Below, piece after piece: positions 26,922 to 34,721 of a stretch of 64,000 bases of DNA. Within the stretch, counting starts at the first letter, position 1. Each line of letters begins with the position of its first letter. Where the stretch lies: the NCBI GenBank assembly GCA_903834145.1, contig CAILHY010000010.1, positions 62,001-126,000 on the forward strand. Reading direction: 5' to 3'. The translations under genes were made by a program, and so were the position numbers. The notes beneath the pieces are model-generated. The model saw only the letters and a program-made list of their open reading frames with translations. It had not been told where the DNA came from and ran no database searches. This stretch comes from an uncultured Actinomycetes bacterium. Its GTDB lineage: Bacteria > Actinomycetota > Actinomycetes > Nanopelagicales > Nanopelagicaceae.

Positions 26922-28517
26922 ATGCATAAGTGGCGAAGTACGGCTCTGAAAGTCGTCACGAATCGCACACTGATAGTTCTTTTGGCCGCCGTCGTGGGAA
27001 TGGTTCTGACCTTCAATGTTTCACGCCATGTTCAGGACAATCAATTTAGAGAACGAGCCTTAACGCTGGCAGAAACCGTGGCCGCAGTTCCTCAGGTAGC
27101 AACATTGATCGAGGAAGGTGACCCGCAAGGGCTGCTACAACCATTGGCTGCAAAGATTGCAAAAGAAACAGGTGCGGCATACGTAGTTATCGCAGACAAT
27201 AAAGGAATTCGCCTTACTCACCCTAACCCAGCAAATATTGGATTACGAATCGATGGGCCCTTGCTCGCCCTACAAGGCAAGTCATACACCACACTCAACA
27301 ATGGATCACTTGGCCGGTCGGCTAACGGCAAGACTCCTATTTACAATTCCAACCGAGTGATAGTTGGACTCGTTTCGGCGGGATTCCTGACGAGTAAATT
27401 CACTGGAGAAACGAGTTATCTTCGCGAGGCTTTCTTACTTTACGGAATTGGCTTGATAATTCTTGGCTTGTTTTTGGCCGAATTCCTTTCTCGACGATTC
27501 AGAGACAAGAGAATTGATGCGGAATTACAAAGCACTCGGGTTAAGTATCAAGAGCGCGAAGCAATGCTTCATGCAATTAATGAAGGAGTAATCACTCTTA
27601 CTCCACAGAAGAAAGTCCTTTTGATAAATGATGAGGCAATGCGCCTTCTTCGAGTGACGGATGCCGTAGTGGGCAAATCCATTGATGAAGTCCTGCCCCA
27701 GGGACGTCTCCTTGATTTACTAGAAGGTGAAACCCGACAAGGAGATGACGAGAGTGTCCTTACTGAAAATTTCTCGTTGCGAGTAAATTATCGTCCAGTC
27801 CGGCAAATGGGCCGGGAAATTGGCGCCGTTATTACTCTTCGTGACCGCACTGAACATGTGGGTTTAATGCGCGAACTGGACAGCGTGAAAAATCTTACTG
27901 ATGCTTTGCGCGCACAGCAGCATGAATATGCAAATCGAATTCACACTTTGAATGGGCTACTCGAACTCAAAAGATATGACGAAGCATCAGATTATCTTGG
28001 AGAGATCTCGGAGTTAGATGCGGATCTTGCAGAACATCTAAGCGACAAGATTGCAAACCCAACGATTACTGCCCTGCTTTTAGCAAAGGTGGTTATTGCG
28101 CGAGAGAAAGGAGTTGCTCTGTCGATAGATGCTCAGGTCTCTCTAGATGACCTGGCACTGGATGGGAATGCACAAGTGACGGTCGTCGGAAACCTGATCG
28201 ATAATGCCATCGATGCAACCGCAGGAACATCGAAAGCTGCGGTAACGATTTCATTTACACATGGACGTCCAGGTTATAAATTGATTCGCGTTGAAGATTC
28301 AGGTACGGGATTGCCCGAACCCAACCCGGAGGTGGTTTTTGAGGATGGATTCTCTACCAAGCAGGCAACTTCGGGGGTTCATAGGGGATTGGGATTGGCA
28401 ATAGTTTCACGATTGGTTCGGCAAGTTGATGGCTCAATTTCATGTTTCAATCGAGACGGTGCGGTATTTGTCGTAGACATCCCCACAACACCTACCAGCA
28501 ACGCTGAAAGCGCATGA
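26922..28517 (+). CDS. CitA/DcuS-like sensor histidine kinase
   Basis: A 531-residue membrane sensor. It has a helix at about 15-33, an extracytoplasmic PAS-like domain to about 165 with a THPNPANIG ligand motif typical of carboxylate sensors, and a second helix at about 171-189. A cytoplasmic PAS follows (residues 212-312), then a short dimerisation box with phosphoacceptor H334 (QQHEYANRIHTLNG). The HATPase contains NLIDNAIDA and GLGLAIVSRL. The family senses citrate, malate, fumarate and similar acids. The frame begins at a TTG at 26904, but the ATG at 26922 with CACAAT 6 nt upstream is preferred. Being divergent from the ABC operon, it may regulate it. Confidence 0.9.
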   Translation: MHKWRSTALKVVTNRTLIVLLAAVVGMVLTFNVSRHVQDNQFRERALTLAETVAAVPQVATLIEEGDPQGLLQPLAAKIAKETGAAYVVIADNKGIRLTHPNPANIGLRIDGPLLALQGKSYTTLNNGSLGRSANGKTPIYNSNRVIVGLVSAGFLTSKFTGETSYLREAFLLYGIGLIILGLFLAEFLSRRFRDKRIDAELQSTRVKYQEREAMLHAINEGVITLTPQKKVLLINDEAMRLLRVTDAVVGKSIDEVLPQGRLLDLLEGETRQGDDESVLTENFSLRVNYRPVRQMGREIGAVITLRDRTEHVGLMRELDSVKNLTDALRAQQHEYANRIHTLNGLLELKRYDEASDYLGEISELDADLAEHLSDKIANPTITALLLAKVVIAREKGVALSIDAQVSLDDLALDGNAQVTVVGNLIDNAIDATAGTSKAAVTISFTHGRPGYKLIRVEDSGTGLPEPNPEVVFEDGFSTKQATSGVHRGLGLAIVSRLVRQVDGSISCFNRDGAVFVVDIPTTPTSNAESA

Positions 28518-28521
28518 AGCG

Positions 28522-29214
28522 ATGATCAGAACCTTCATTATTGAGGATGATTTCCGCGTTGCTGATATTCATTCTGCTTATGTGTCTAAAGTGCCCGGCT
28601 TTGAAGTTATTGGCAAGGCTCATACTGCCGCTGCTGCATATGAAGCAGTTCTTGAGTTGCAACCTGATTTAGTCCTGCTCGATTTATACCTTCCGGATCA
28701 ACATGGTTTAGAACTCTTCGCTAAGTTACAACAACTTCCTCGGGGACAGAAGATCGATGTATTTGTTATCAGCGCCGCAAGAGATTCAGCCAGCGTGAAA
28801 GAAGCTCTCCAATTGGGCGCAGCTAACTACATTGTTAAACCTTTCAGCCAAGTACAACTTGCAGACCGCCTCATTGCATATAAGGAGGCATTCCAGCGAT
28901 TAGCTGAAAAGACCGATGTATCTCAGGCCGATGTAGACCGTGTAGCTGCGCTCATGCGTGGGAGCAAAGTGGAGTCGATGGAAACAGGTAGCGCGAAGAA
29001 TCCAACTGTAGAGGCGATTCGCACCTACCTCGCAAAGACAACCGATGCTCTCAGCGCAAGTGAAGTTGCCGAAGGTTTAGGGATTAGTCGAGCAACTGCT
29101 CAGCGCTATCTTTCTCAAATGGTAGATCGAAAGTTATTGCATCTTGAATTGCAGTACGGAACTGCTGGGCGCCCCATTAATAAGTATCGAAATCATCGTC
29201 ATTCTTCGATATGA
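28522..29214 (+). CDS. CitB/DcuR-like response regulator
   Basis: A 230-residue regulator with an N-terminal receiver domain (acidic pocket EDD at 8-10, phosphoacceptor D54 in LLDLYLP, K in YIVKPF). The C-terminal helix-turn-helix is of the CitB type (ALSASEVAEGLGISRATAQRYLSQMVDRKLL). It is 5 bp downstream of its cognate kinase. It likely controls uptake genes for a small acid or related ligand; the divergent ABC transporter is the obvious candidate. Its final codons overlap an inverted repeat that belongs to the next transcription unit. Confidence 0.92.
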   Translation: MIRTFIIEDDFRVADIHSAYVSKVPGFEVIGKAHTAAAAYEAVLELQPDLVLLDLYLPDQHGLELFAKLQQLPRGQKIDVFVISAARDSASVKEALQLGAANYIVKPFSQVQLADRLIAYKEAFQRLAEKTDVSQADVDRVAALMRGSKVESMETGSAKNPTVEAIRTYLAKTTDALSASEVAEGLGISRATAQRYLSQMVDRKLLHLELQYGTAGRPINKYRNHRHSSI

Positions 29215-29240
29215 GAGTAGCCTGGTCATATCGATATACT
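29206..29240 (+). promoter_or_regulatory. Inverted repeat plus -10 box upstream of the Cys-rich peptide operon
   Basis: TCGATATGA (29206-29214) and TCATATCGA (29226-29234) form a perfect 9-bp inverted repeat with an 11-nt spacer, directly abutting TATACT (29235-29240). No good -35 is present, so the operon may be repressor-controlled or activated by an ArsR/MerR-type regulator. No such regulator gene is intact nearby. Confidence 0.6.
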
Positions 29241-29259
29241 TCGATTTAAGGAGAAACTA

Positions 29260-29394
29260 ATGGCTGATGTGAAGATTGAAACTAAAGAAGCTTGCTGTGC
29301 CACAACAGAGACAGATCAAGCGTGTTGCTCTACGGATTCAAAGGAGAGCGCCTGCGGGTGTGCAACGTCTAGTGCCTCCAAAGCCTGCTGCTAG
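29260..29394 (+). CDS. Cysteine-rich 44-residue peptide, metallothionein-like
   Basis: A small open frame with an excellent Shine-Dalgarno (TTAAGGAG, 7-8 nt before the ATG) and a TAG stop. The product has eight cysteines in four pairs: three CC doublets (within EACCA, QACCS, KACC at the end) and one CGC. It has no aromatic residues and many Ser/Thr/Glu/Lys. That is the composition of a metal-binding peptide. It is followed after 9 bp by a COG0701-type permease and then a mini-thioredoxin. This suggests soft-metal or arsenic/organoarsenical handling. I do not recognise a named family. Confidence 0.75.
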   Translation: MADVKIETKEACCATTETDQACCSTDSKESACGCATSSASKACC

Positions 29395-29403
29395 TAGGCC
29401 GTT

Positions 29404-30473
29404 ATGTCTATTTCTTTGACACTCAGCAAGAGAGAAAAGAAAAGTAGAAGCGTAGCCAAAATCATGGCCATTGCCGGCGCTTGGTTTGTTCTTTACTGGG
29501 GTAATGAGAGATTTTGGAACACACTTCTATTTAAAGTTTTCGGCCTGCACGAAAATAGTAAGTTCGGGCAAGCAGCCGTATTCTTCTTCGCAGATTCGGT
29601 AAAGATCACTCTCTTGTTGGTAGGCATCACTTTCGTCGTGACAATGATTCGTTCGTTTATTACTATCGAGCGGACACGAGCATTCCTAGGCGGTAAGCGT
29701 CAAGGTGTGGGAAACGTAATGGCAGCTTCGGCTGGCGTAGTCACTCCCTTTTGCTCGTGCAGTGCAGTGCCGGTATTCATCGGATTTCTTTCATCGGATT
29801 TCTTTCATCGGGAGTACCGATTGGCGTGACATTGAGCTTCCTCATTGCAAGCCCTTTGATTAATGAGATTGCTGTAGGACTTCTCTTTACGATGTTTGGC
29901 TTGAAGATTGCTGCTATTTATCTATTTTCTGGATTAACAATCGCGATCACAGCGGGCATGGTTCTCGGAAAACTTAAAGTAGAACGCTGGGTGGAGCCAT
30001 TTGTATATGCCAATCAAATGAATGCCCAGGGTGAATTTGCCTCTCCTCACTACACGCTTCAAGACCGAACACGAATGGGTCGAGAAGAAGCCGTATCCAT
30101 CTTCAAAAAGATCTGGCTCTATCTCTTGGCCGGAATTGCCGTTGGGGCGCTTATCCATGGATGGGCACCTACCGAATTCTTTGCCAAGTACGCTGGGGCA
30201 GGTAACCCCTTTGCTGTTCTTATCGCAGTACTTATCGGAATACCCCTCTACTCAAATGCGGCTGGCGTAATGCCAATAGTTCAAGCTCTCCATGACAAAG
30301 GCTTACCGATGGGAACGCTTTTGGCGTTCATGATGGCAGTCGTTGCTTTGAGCTTGCCCGAAATGATTTTGCTTCGAAGAGTACTCAAACCAAAATTACT
30401 CGCAACGTACTTCGCAATCGTTGGAAGCGGAATCATTTTTGTTGGTTATCTATTCAATGCAATTCTTAAATAG
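29404..30473 (+). pseudogene. COG0701 (DUF318/ArsP-like) permease, frameshifted by a 14-bp tandem duplication
   Basis: The first frame (29404-29829) encodes four helices up to the family motif TPFCSCSAVPVFIGFLSS and then goes off frame. A second frame running to 30473 resumes with SSGVPIGVTLSFLIASPLINE and completes the permease (GIPLYSNAAGVMPIVQAL, C-terminal helices). Bases 29776-29803 contain two adjacent copies of TTCATCGGATTTCT. Deleting one copy restores a single frame through the motif, giving a protein of about 351 residues. The family moves (organo)arsenicals or other toxic solutes. As read, the gene is broken; it could be a reversible slip or a population variant. Confidence 0.85.
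29776..29811 (+). repeat. 14-bp tandem duplication (2.6 copies) inside the permease gene
   Basis: The unit TTCATCGGATTTCT occupies 29776-29789 and 29790-29803, followed by the first eight bases of a third copy. Since 14 is not a multiple of 3, the extra copy shifts the frame and brings a stop at 29829. Perfect copies of this kind arise and collapse by replication slippage. Confidence 0.95.
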
Positions 30474-30484
30474 GAAGTGAAAAT

Positions 30485-30736
30485 ATGGAGATCAAAGTAC
30501 TTGGCCCAGGATGCAAGAATTGCGTTACCCTCGATAAAATTGCGCATGAAGTGATCGCTGAAATGGGAATTAGCGCCACTTTCGAAAAAGTGGAGGATTA
30601 CGCTGCCATTGCTTCCTTTGGAGTGATGAGTACTCCGGCACTGGTAGTTAATGGCAAAGTCGTTTTATCCGGACGAGTCCCAACTCCGCGGCACCTTAAA
30701 GAGATGATTGAAGCGGAGATTGCGGCGAGCAGATAA
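30485..30736 (+). CDS. Mini-thioredoxin (redox-active disulfide protein)
   Basis: An 83-residue thioredoxin-fold protein with the active site CKNC (residues 10-13), cis-proline STPALVVNGKVV, and the truncated length typical of the MTH895-like group. Such genes are frequently paired with COG0701 permeases, as here (11 bp after the permease stop). It probably supplies thiol reduction for the transport or detoxification pathway. Confidence 0.9.
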   Translation: MEIKVLGPGCKNCVTLDKIAHEVIAEMGISATFEKVEDYAAIASFGVMSTPALVVNGKVVLSGRVPTPRHLKEMIEAEIAASR

Positions 30737-30739
30737 ATT

Positions 30740-30951
30740 TCACATATGAGCGAGAACTGCTTTTTGTGCTTCAGATGAATCAACCGGCAAACTATTGCCG
30801 AAAGCAGTAACAAAGAGTTCGACGGCACTTTCTTGGTCTACTTTTGCCGCTTCGAAATCCGCGTGAGTGTATTTCGATGTTCGAGCCTTGGATTGGCGAA
30901 AGGCCTCAGTATCGCCCACCGCTCTTGGGCTTCTTCTTCGTACTCATGCAT
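30740..30951 (-). pseudogene. Remnant of a TipA-type MerR regulator (TipAS domain fragment)
   Basis: On the reverse strand a stretch beginning HEYEEEAQERW, then after a one-base deletion DTEAFRQSKARTSKYTHADF and ending VDSSEAQKAVLAHM before a TGA, closely follows the TipAS antibiotic-binding domain. The N-terminal MerR DNA-binding part and the last third of TipAS are missing. One lost G in a run of Gs (TGGGCGAT instead of TGGGGCGAT) breaks the frame. The fragment is only 3 bp from the thioredoxin stop. It is decayed and not expected to be functional. Confidence 0.8.
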
Positions 30952-30975
30952 GAAAGAAGTCTCCCTTCGGGCAAA

Positions 30976-31011
30976 GGGAAAGGCCCCGCGATTTCTCACG
31001 GGGCCTTTCCC
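30976..31011. terminator. Stem-loop terminator downstream of yceI
   Basis: A perfect 13-bp stem, GGGAAAGGCCCCG with CGGGGCCTTTCCC, and a 10-nt loop. It lies 17 bp past the yceI stop codon, on the side opposite the TipA remnant. The T-run is weak, but the stem is very stable. Confidence 0.8.
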
Positions 31012-31027
31012 TCTTGACTAATCAGAT

Positions 31028-31582
31028 TTAGGCAAGGGCTGGAACTGAAGCGATTGCTGAGATTTCGAACTCAAGCTTGATGTTTTCGGAGACGATAACG
31101 CCGCCAGTTTCTAGGACTGCATTCCATACCAAACCGAAATCCTTACGGTTGATCTCTGAAGCACCTTCGAAACCAAAACGCGCATTGCCGTATGGGTCTG
31201 TTGCTGTGCCTGTGTATTCGAATTCGATCGAGATTGACTTAGTAACATCTTTGATTGTGAGTTCGCCTTCTACAACAACCTTATCGGCGCCTGCATCTTT
31301 GACTGATGTGGAAACGAAAGTGATCTTTGGGAATGCGGCTGCATCAAAGAAATCACCGGACTGTAGGTGACCATCGCGGTCTGCGTTGCGTGTATCGATT
31401 GAGGCCGCAGAGATATCAACGTTCAAAGTTGCAACGCCGTCTACAACAGTTCCTGAACCAGTAAATTCATTGAACGCGCCACGGACTTTGGTGACCATTG
31501 CGTGACGTGCGCTGAAGCCGATGCGGCTGTGTGATGGATCGATGTTGAATGTTCCTGCTGGTAACGATGAAAGAACCGACAT
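31028..31582 (-). CDS. YceI family protein
   Basis: A 184-residue lipocalin-like beta-barrel protein of the YceI/polyisoprenoid-binding family: FNIDPSHSRIGFSARHAMVTKVRG at the start, LQSGDFFDAAAFPKITF in the middle and EINRKDFGLVWN near the end. No signal peptide is present, so it should be cytosolic, as in many actinobacteria. The ATG at 31582 has AAAGGAAA upstream; the frame extends 22 codons further without similarity. The promoter and a 24-bp palindrome lie 50-90 bp upstream. Confidence 0.92.
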   Translation of the reverse strand: MSVLSSLPAGTFNIDPSHSRIGFSARHAMVTKVRGAFNEFTGSGTVVDGVATLNVDISAASIDTRNADRDGHLQSGDFFDAAAFPKITFVSTSVKDAGADKVVVEGELTIKDVTKSISIEFEYTGTATDPYGNARFGFEGASEINRKDFGLVWNAVLETGGVIVSENIKLEFEISAIASVPALA

Positions 31583-31636
31583 GTTTATTTCCTTTGCTAA
31601 GAGTGTTGGTGGAACCGCTATCAGCGGTACAGGATT

Positions 31637-31671
31637 AGTGTAGGGCAAATTAGTTGAAAGTTCAACTAATT
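31637..31671 (-). promoter_or_regulatory. yceI promoter with a 24-bp palindromic operator
   Basis: On the reverse strand TTGAAC (31660-31665) and TACACT (31637-31642) are separated by 17 nt, a near-ideal promoter. The -35 box lies inside an 11-2-11 palindrome (31648-31671, arms AATTAGTTGAA and TTCAACTAATT). This is a typical MarR-family operator arrangement, and repression should be by blocking RNA polymerase. Confidence 0.85.
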
Positions 31672-31790
31672 AGATATGGCCCGCTGATGAACTAGGTGCT
31701 AACAACTCGCACATGCAAAGAAATGCTTAATTTTCCCTGAGAACTAGGCGCAAAATACTGATTATTTAGGTATTAGTGCATCATGTGACA

Positions 31791-32300
31791 ATGCCAGTTG
31801 AGGTTGTAGTCACGCAATTGCCGATAGAACAGTGGCAACGCCTGCGGGATTTACGGCTCCGATCGTTGAAGGAAAACCCAGAAGCATTTGGCGGGGTTTT
31901 CGAAATCGAAGAAGTGAAGACCGAAACCGAGTGGCGATCTAAGTTTGAAAAGTTGGTTTATTTGGCAGCCTCGATCGATGGAAATGATGTGGGGCTCATG
32001 TCTATCGAAGTTCTCGATGGCGATCATGGCGCAACTTGTTGGGTGGGCGGATGCTGGACGGATTCACGATTTCGAGGCCAGGGAGTGCTTAGGGCGCTCT
32101 TTGGTTTCGTGGATCTTCATGCCAATGACAATGGCTGGCAACGTCAGGGGCTTGGGGTCTGGGCCGATAATTTCACCGCGATTGCTGCCTATGAAGCACT
32201 TGGCTTTGCTGCCACAGGGGAGCAAAAAGCTAGCGATCGACAGCCTGGTCGCTTTTATATTCATATGGTGAGAGACGCGACCGCGCAAATTAATCGCTAA
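31791..32300 (+). CDS. GNAT family N-acetyltransferase
   Basis: A 169-residue acetyltransferase. The acetyl-CoA pyrophosphate loop is GGCWTDSRFRGQGVLRALF (RGQGV), followed by the C-terminal NFTAIAAYEALGFAATGEQ typical of GNAT enzymes. It probably acetylates an amine of a small molecule or protein; the substrate is unknown. The frame opens with a GTG at 31776; the ATG at 31791 gives the more usual length, with CATCAT 6 nt upstream. Confidence 0.85.
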   Translation: MPVEVVVTQLPIEQWQRLRDLRLRSLKENPEAFGGVFEIEEVKTETEWRSKFEKLVYLAASIDGNDVGLMSIEVLDGDHGATCWVGGCWTDSRFRGQGVLRALFGFVDLHANDNGWQRQGLGVWADNFTAIAAYEALGFAATGEQKASDRQPGRFYIHMVRDATAQINR

Positions 32301-32350
32301 TAAATCGCTAATTAATCGATAGGTAATTAGGTAACTAGTAATCTTCACGA

Positions 32351-33733
32351 ATGATCCTTGAAGATGCCGTTGCGGTCGCAACACAAGAACTTGACGCTAT
32401 TCGAATTGAAAAAGAAATTCCCGGCATCGCATGTGGGTTGATGAAGGAAGGAAAACTTGTATATTCCTTCGGTCTTGGTGAGACCCTTTTGGGAAATCAG
32501 AGCCCTCCCACGGCCGATTCGATCTTTCGCATCGCTTCGATGTCGAAGAGTTTTACCGCCCAGGCCATTCTGCTTTTGCGTGATCGCGGGGCGTTAAAAC
32601 TCGAAGACCTCATCACTTCCTACCTACCTTGGACGGGAACGATTGGCCTTCCTGCCGATTCGGCGCCCATAACCATTCGCGATCTCTTAACGATGGGCGC
32701 GGGCCTGCCGACCGATGACCCATGGGGTGATCGCCAAGAATATTTACCATTGCCCGATTTTGACGCCCTTGTTGGCGCGGGCCTTACCTTTAATAGAAAG
32801 GTAAATACGGGATTCGAGTACTCCAACCTCGGTTATGCCCTTCTTGGCCGCATCATTTCTGCAGTTTCTGGGCAACCGTATGAAACGTTTATGAAGCGAG
32901 AAATTCAAGATCCACTGGGCATGACAACTTCCACTTATTTTTCTGATTTGGTCCCGGAGAGTTTGAGGGCACATGGCTACGCAAAGTTTGAATCTGGAGT
33001 CGTGCCAGAACCAACAACTAGCAATGGTGCCTTTACTCCCATGGGCGGTCTACATAGCAGCGTCAAGGAGTTAGCTTTATGGGTTTCGATGTTTCAGACT
33101 GGGAAATCAGAAGCACAGAATCCTTATCGGTTGGTTCAATCAGTGTTGGCAAAAGAACAAGGTGAAATTGCAGAACGAATTATCACCTCAAGTTATGGGT
33201 ACGGTCTTTATATCGATGAGGACGCAACGCTTGGTCGTTTTGTTTCTCATAGTGGCGGTTATCCAGGGTTTGGATCACATATGCGTTGGCATCGCGAATC
33301 TGGTTGGGGGATTATCGGTCTTGCTAATTTGACGTATGCCCCGATGGTTCCAACGTGTTCTAAGATTATGAACCAGATCGTTCACCTCTATAAGAAATCC
33401 AACAAGCCAAAGGTCATACTTGGCCACGCAACTCAAGAAGCTTTCGCCGTTGTTAATGGTTTATTCAATACTTGGAATAACGAAATTTGTGATCGCTGGT
33501 TTACTGAAAATATGGACCTAGATCAACCCAGACAAGAGCGCAGTTCTGCACTGGAGAAGATCACTTCAGGGTTAACAGGATGGACTGTGCTTGCCGATTC
33601 CCTCACCGCGCCGACTTTATCTTTCGCAAAATGGAAAGTACAAAGCGGCGAAGTGATGATCGAGGTGGAGATGCTGATGAGTCCTGAAAAGAGCCCTCGA
33701 ATTCAGAAATTAACCTTCAAAACTTCGACGTGA
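32351..33733 (+). CDS. Serine hydrolase of the beta-lactamase (class C/PBP4*-like) family
   Basis: A 460-residue protein with the penicillin-binding fold. The nucleophile motif is S63-M-S-K66, the second is Y157-S-N159 (YSNLGYALLG), and the third is HSGGYPG at about residue 305. An additional C-terminal domain of about 110 residues follows. No signal peptide is visible, so it is likely a cytosolic esterase, D-peptidase or amide hydrolase rather than a resistance enzyme. TAATCT ends 6 nt upstream of the ATG. Confidence 0.88.
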   Translation: MILEDAVAVATQELDAIRIEKEIPGIACGLMKEGKLVYSFGLGETLLGNQSPPTADSIFRIASMSKSFTAQAILLLRDRGALKLEDLITSYLPWTGTIGLPADSAPITIRDLLTMGAGLPTDDPWGDRQEYLPLPDFDALVGAGLTFNRKVNTGFEYSNLGYALLGRIISAVSGQPYETFMKREIQDPLGMTTSTYFSDLVPESLRAHGYAKFESGVVPEPTTSNGAFTPMGGLHSSVKELALWVSMFQTGKSEAQNPYRLVQSVLAKEQGEIAERIITSSYGYGLYIDEDATLGRFVSHSGGYPGFGSHMRWHRESGWGIIGLANLTYAPMVPTCSKIMNQIVHLYKKSNKPKVILGHATQEAFAVVNGLFNTWNNEICDRWFTENMDLDQPRQERSSALEKITSGLTGWTVLADSLTAPTLSFAKWKVQSGEVMIEVEMLMSPEKSPRIQKLTFKTST

Positions 33734-33812
33734 TCTGACAGTACTTCGTCTTTTGCATACATGAAAAGTCAATGAATACAGGGCAAATGTGAGGAAAACG
33801 TGTGTATGTAGC

Positions 33813-33860
33813 GTCACAAATACACGGGGTGTAACCCGCAATTACAACGCTAATTGTGAC
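33813..33860. other. Nested inverted repeats in the 280-bp gap before the secreted-protein genes
   Basis: GTCACAA (33813-33819) and TTGTGAC (33854-33860) enclose two mutually exclusive small hairpins: TACAC-GGG-GTGTA (33821-33833) and GGGT-GTA-ACCC (33827-33837). No coding sequence is supported between 33734 and 34015. The element could be a regulatory leader or a protein site. I cannot match it to a known riboswitch. Confidence 0.4.
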
Positions 33861-34015
33861 CTAGGCAATAGCAATTCACGTATACCTCATACGATGTGAT
33901 TAAGGGAATAGCGCACTAAGGGCTAGTCCTCAATCAATCCAGGTTTCTGAGAGCTTCCAGTGTAATGATTCCCCCGTAAGCACCAAGAAGTAACTCATGG
34001 AGAGTGGGGATTGAA

Positions 34016-34681
34016 ATGAAATCAACAAACACATCAAGACTGCTGAAAGCAATGATTATTGTGACTGCTTTTGGAGTCATGACAGCAAATGCCAACATTG
34101 CCAATGCTGCAACAAAAACCATCACTTGCTACAAGGGAACAGTGGTCAAGAAAGTAACAACTGCTAAATGCCCAACAGGTTATTCAACAAAGAAGCCTGT
34201 AGCACCTGTTGCAACGAAGGCAGCCGTTAAGCCATCTACGCCAGCAGCGCCAGCATCAAGTAAGTCTGTTCCCTACAACGCAACATTCACGGGTACGGTC
34301 GCAGGTTCAGTCACGGCATCTGATTTGCAAGTCACTGTTAAGGGCGATGGCAAAGGTGATGTAGCCGGTCTGGATACTTTGGCAGGATCTGGTTCAGCTA
34401 GTGGTTGCGATTCATTTGCTGACTCAGGAACTCTCAGCGGCGCAGGCAACTCACTTAAATTCGAAGTCAAGTCAACATCCAAGGCCTGCGGTGACGCAAC
34501 AGCTGGTGACAACATGGCCCTTACTGGAGATCTCATTATCACTGGTGGAACTGGCAAATATGTTGGCGCCACAGGAACTCTTAAAGTAAAAGGTGCTTTT
34601 GTTTTGAAATCCACCACTGAGGGTTCAAATTTCACAAGTAACTTCACTGCAACAATCACAGGCACGATCACTACCAAATAG
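34016..34681 (+). CDS. Secreted protein with a two-cysteine N-terminal motif, function unknown
   Basis: A 221-residue exported protein. It has a signal peptide (basic start, hydrophobic LLKAMIIVTAFGV, cleavage near ANA-A), then a short motif TCYKGTVVKKVTTAKCPTGY with two cysteines. I recall that motif from many secreted proteins of freshwater actinobacteria. A Pro/Ala-rich linker follows, then about 130 residues of Gly/Thr/Ser-rich beta structure (TGTVAGSVTA, TGGTGKYVGATGTL) resembling allene-oxide-cyclase/DUF3224-type barrels. The ATG at 34016 has GGGGA upstream. It is the first of three adjacent genes for exported proteins. Confidence 0.8.
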   Translation: MKSTNTSRLLKAMIIVTAFGVMTANANIANAATKTITCYKGTVVKKVTTAKCPTGYSTKKPVAPVATKAAVKPSTPAAPASSKSVPYNATFTGTVAGSVTASDLQVTVKGDGKGDVAGLDTLAGSGSASGCDSFADSGTLSGAGNSLKFEVKSTSKACGDATAGDNMALTGDLIITGGTGKYVGATGTLKVKGAFVLKSTTEGSNFTSNFTATITGTITTK

Positions 34682-34721
34682 TTCTCACACACCCGCGTAA
34701 GAATAATAAGGAGAAAAGCAC

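Noticed and set aside
29404-30473. Programmed ribosomal frameshifting in the permease
   Set aside because: The frame break coincides exactly with a 14-bp tandem duplication and there is no slippery heptamer, so mutation or slippage is the simpler explanation.
30833-31021. A 62-codon forward ORF between the thioredoxin gene and yceI
   Set aside because: It overlaps the TipAS remnant and runs through the terminator stem, with no ribosome binding site or similarity.
34273-34692. A 139-codon reverse frame rich in Pro/Val/Ser opposite a secreted-protein gene
   Set aside because: It mirrors the Gly/Thr/Ala-rich coding of the forward secreted protein, which has a signal peptide and Shine-Dalgarno.
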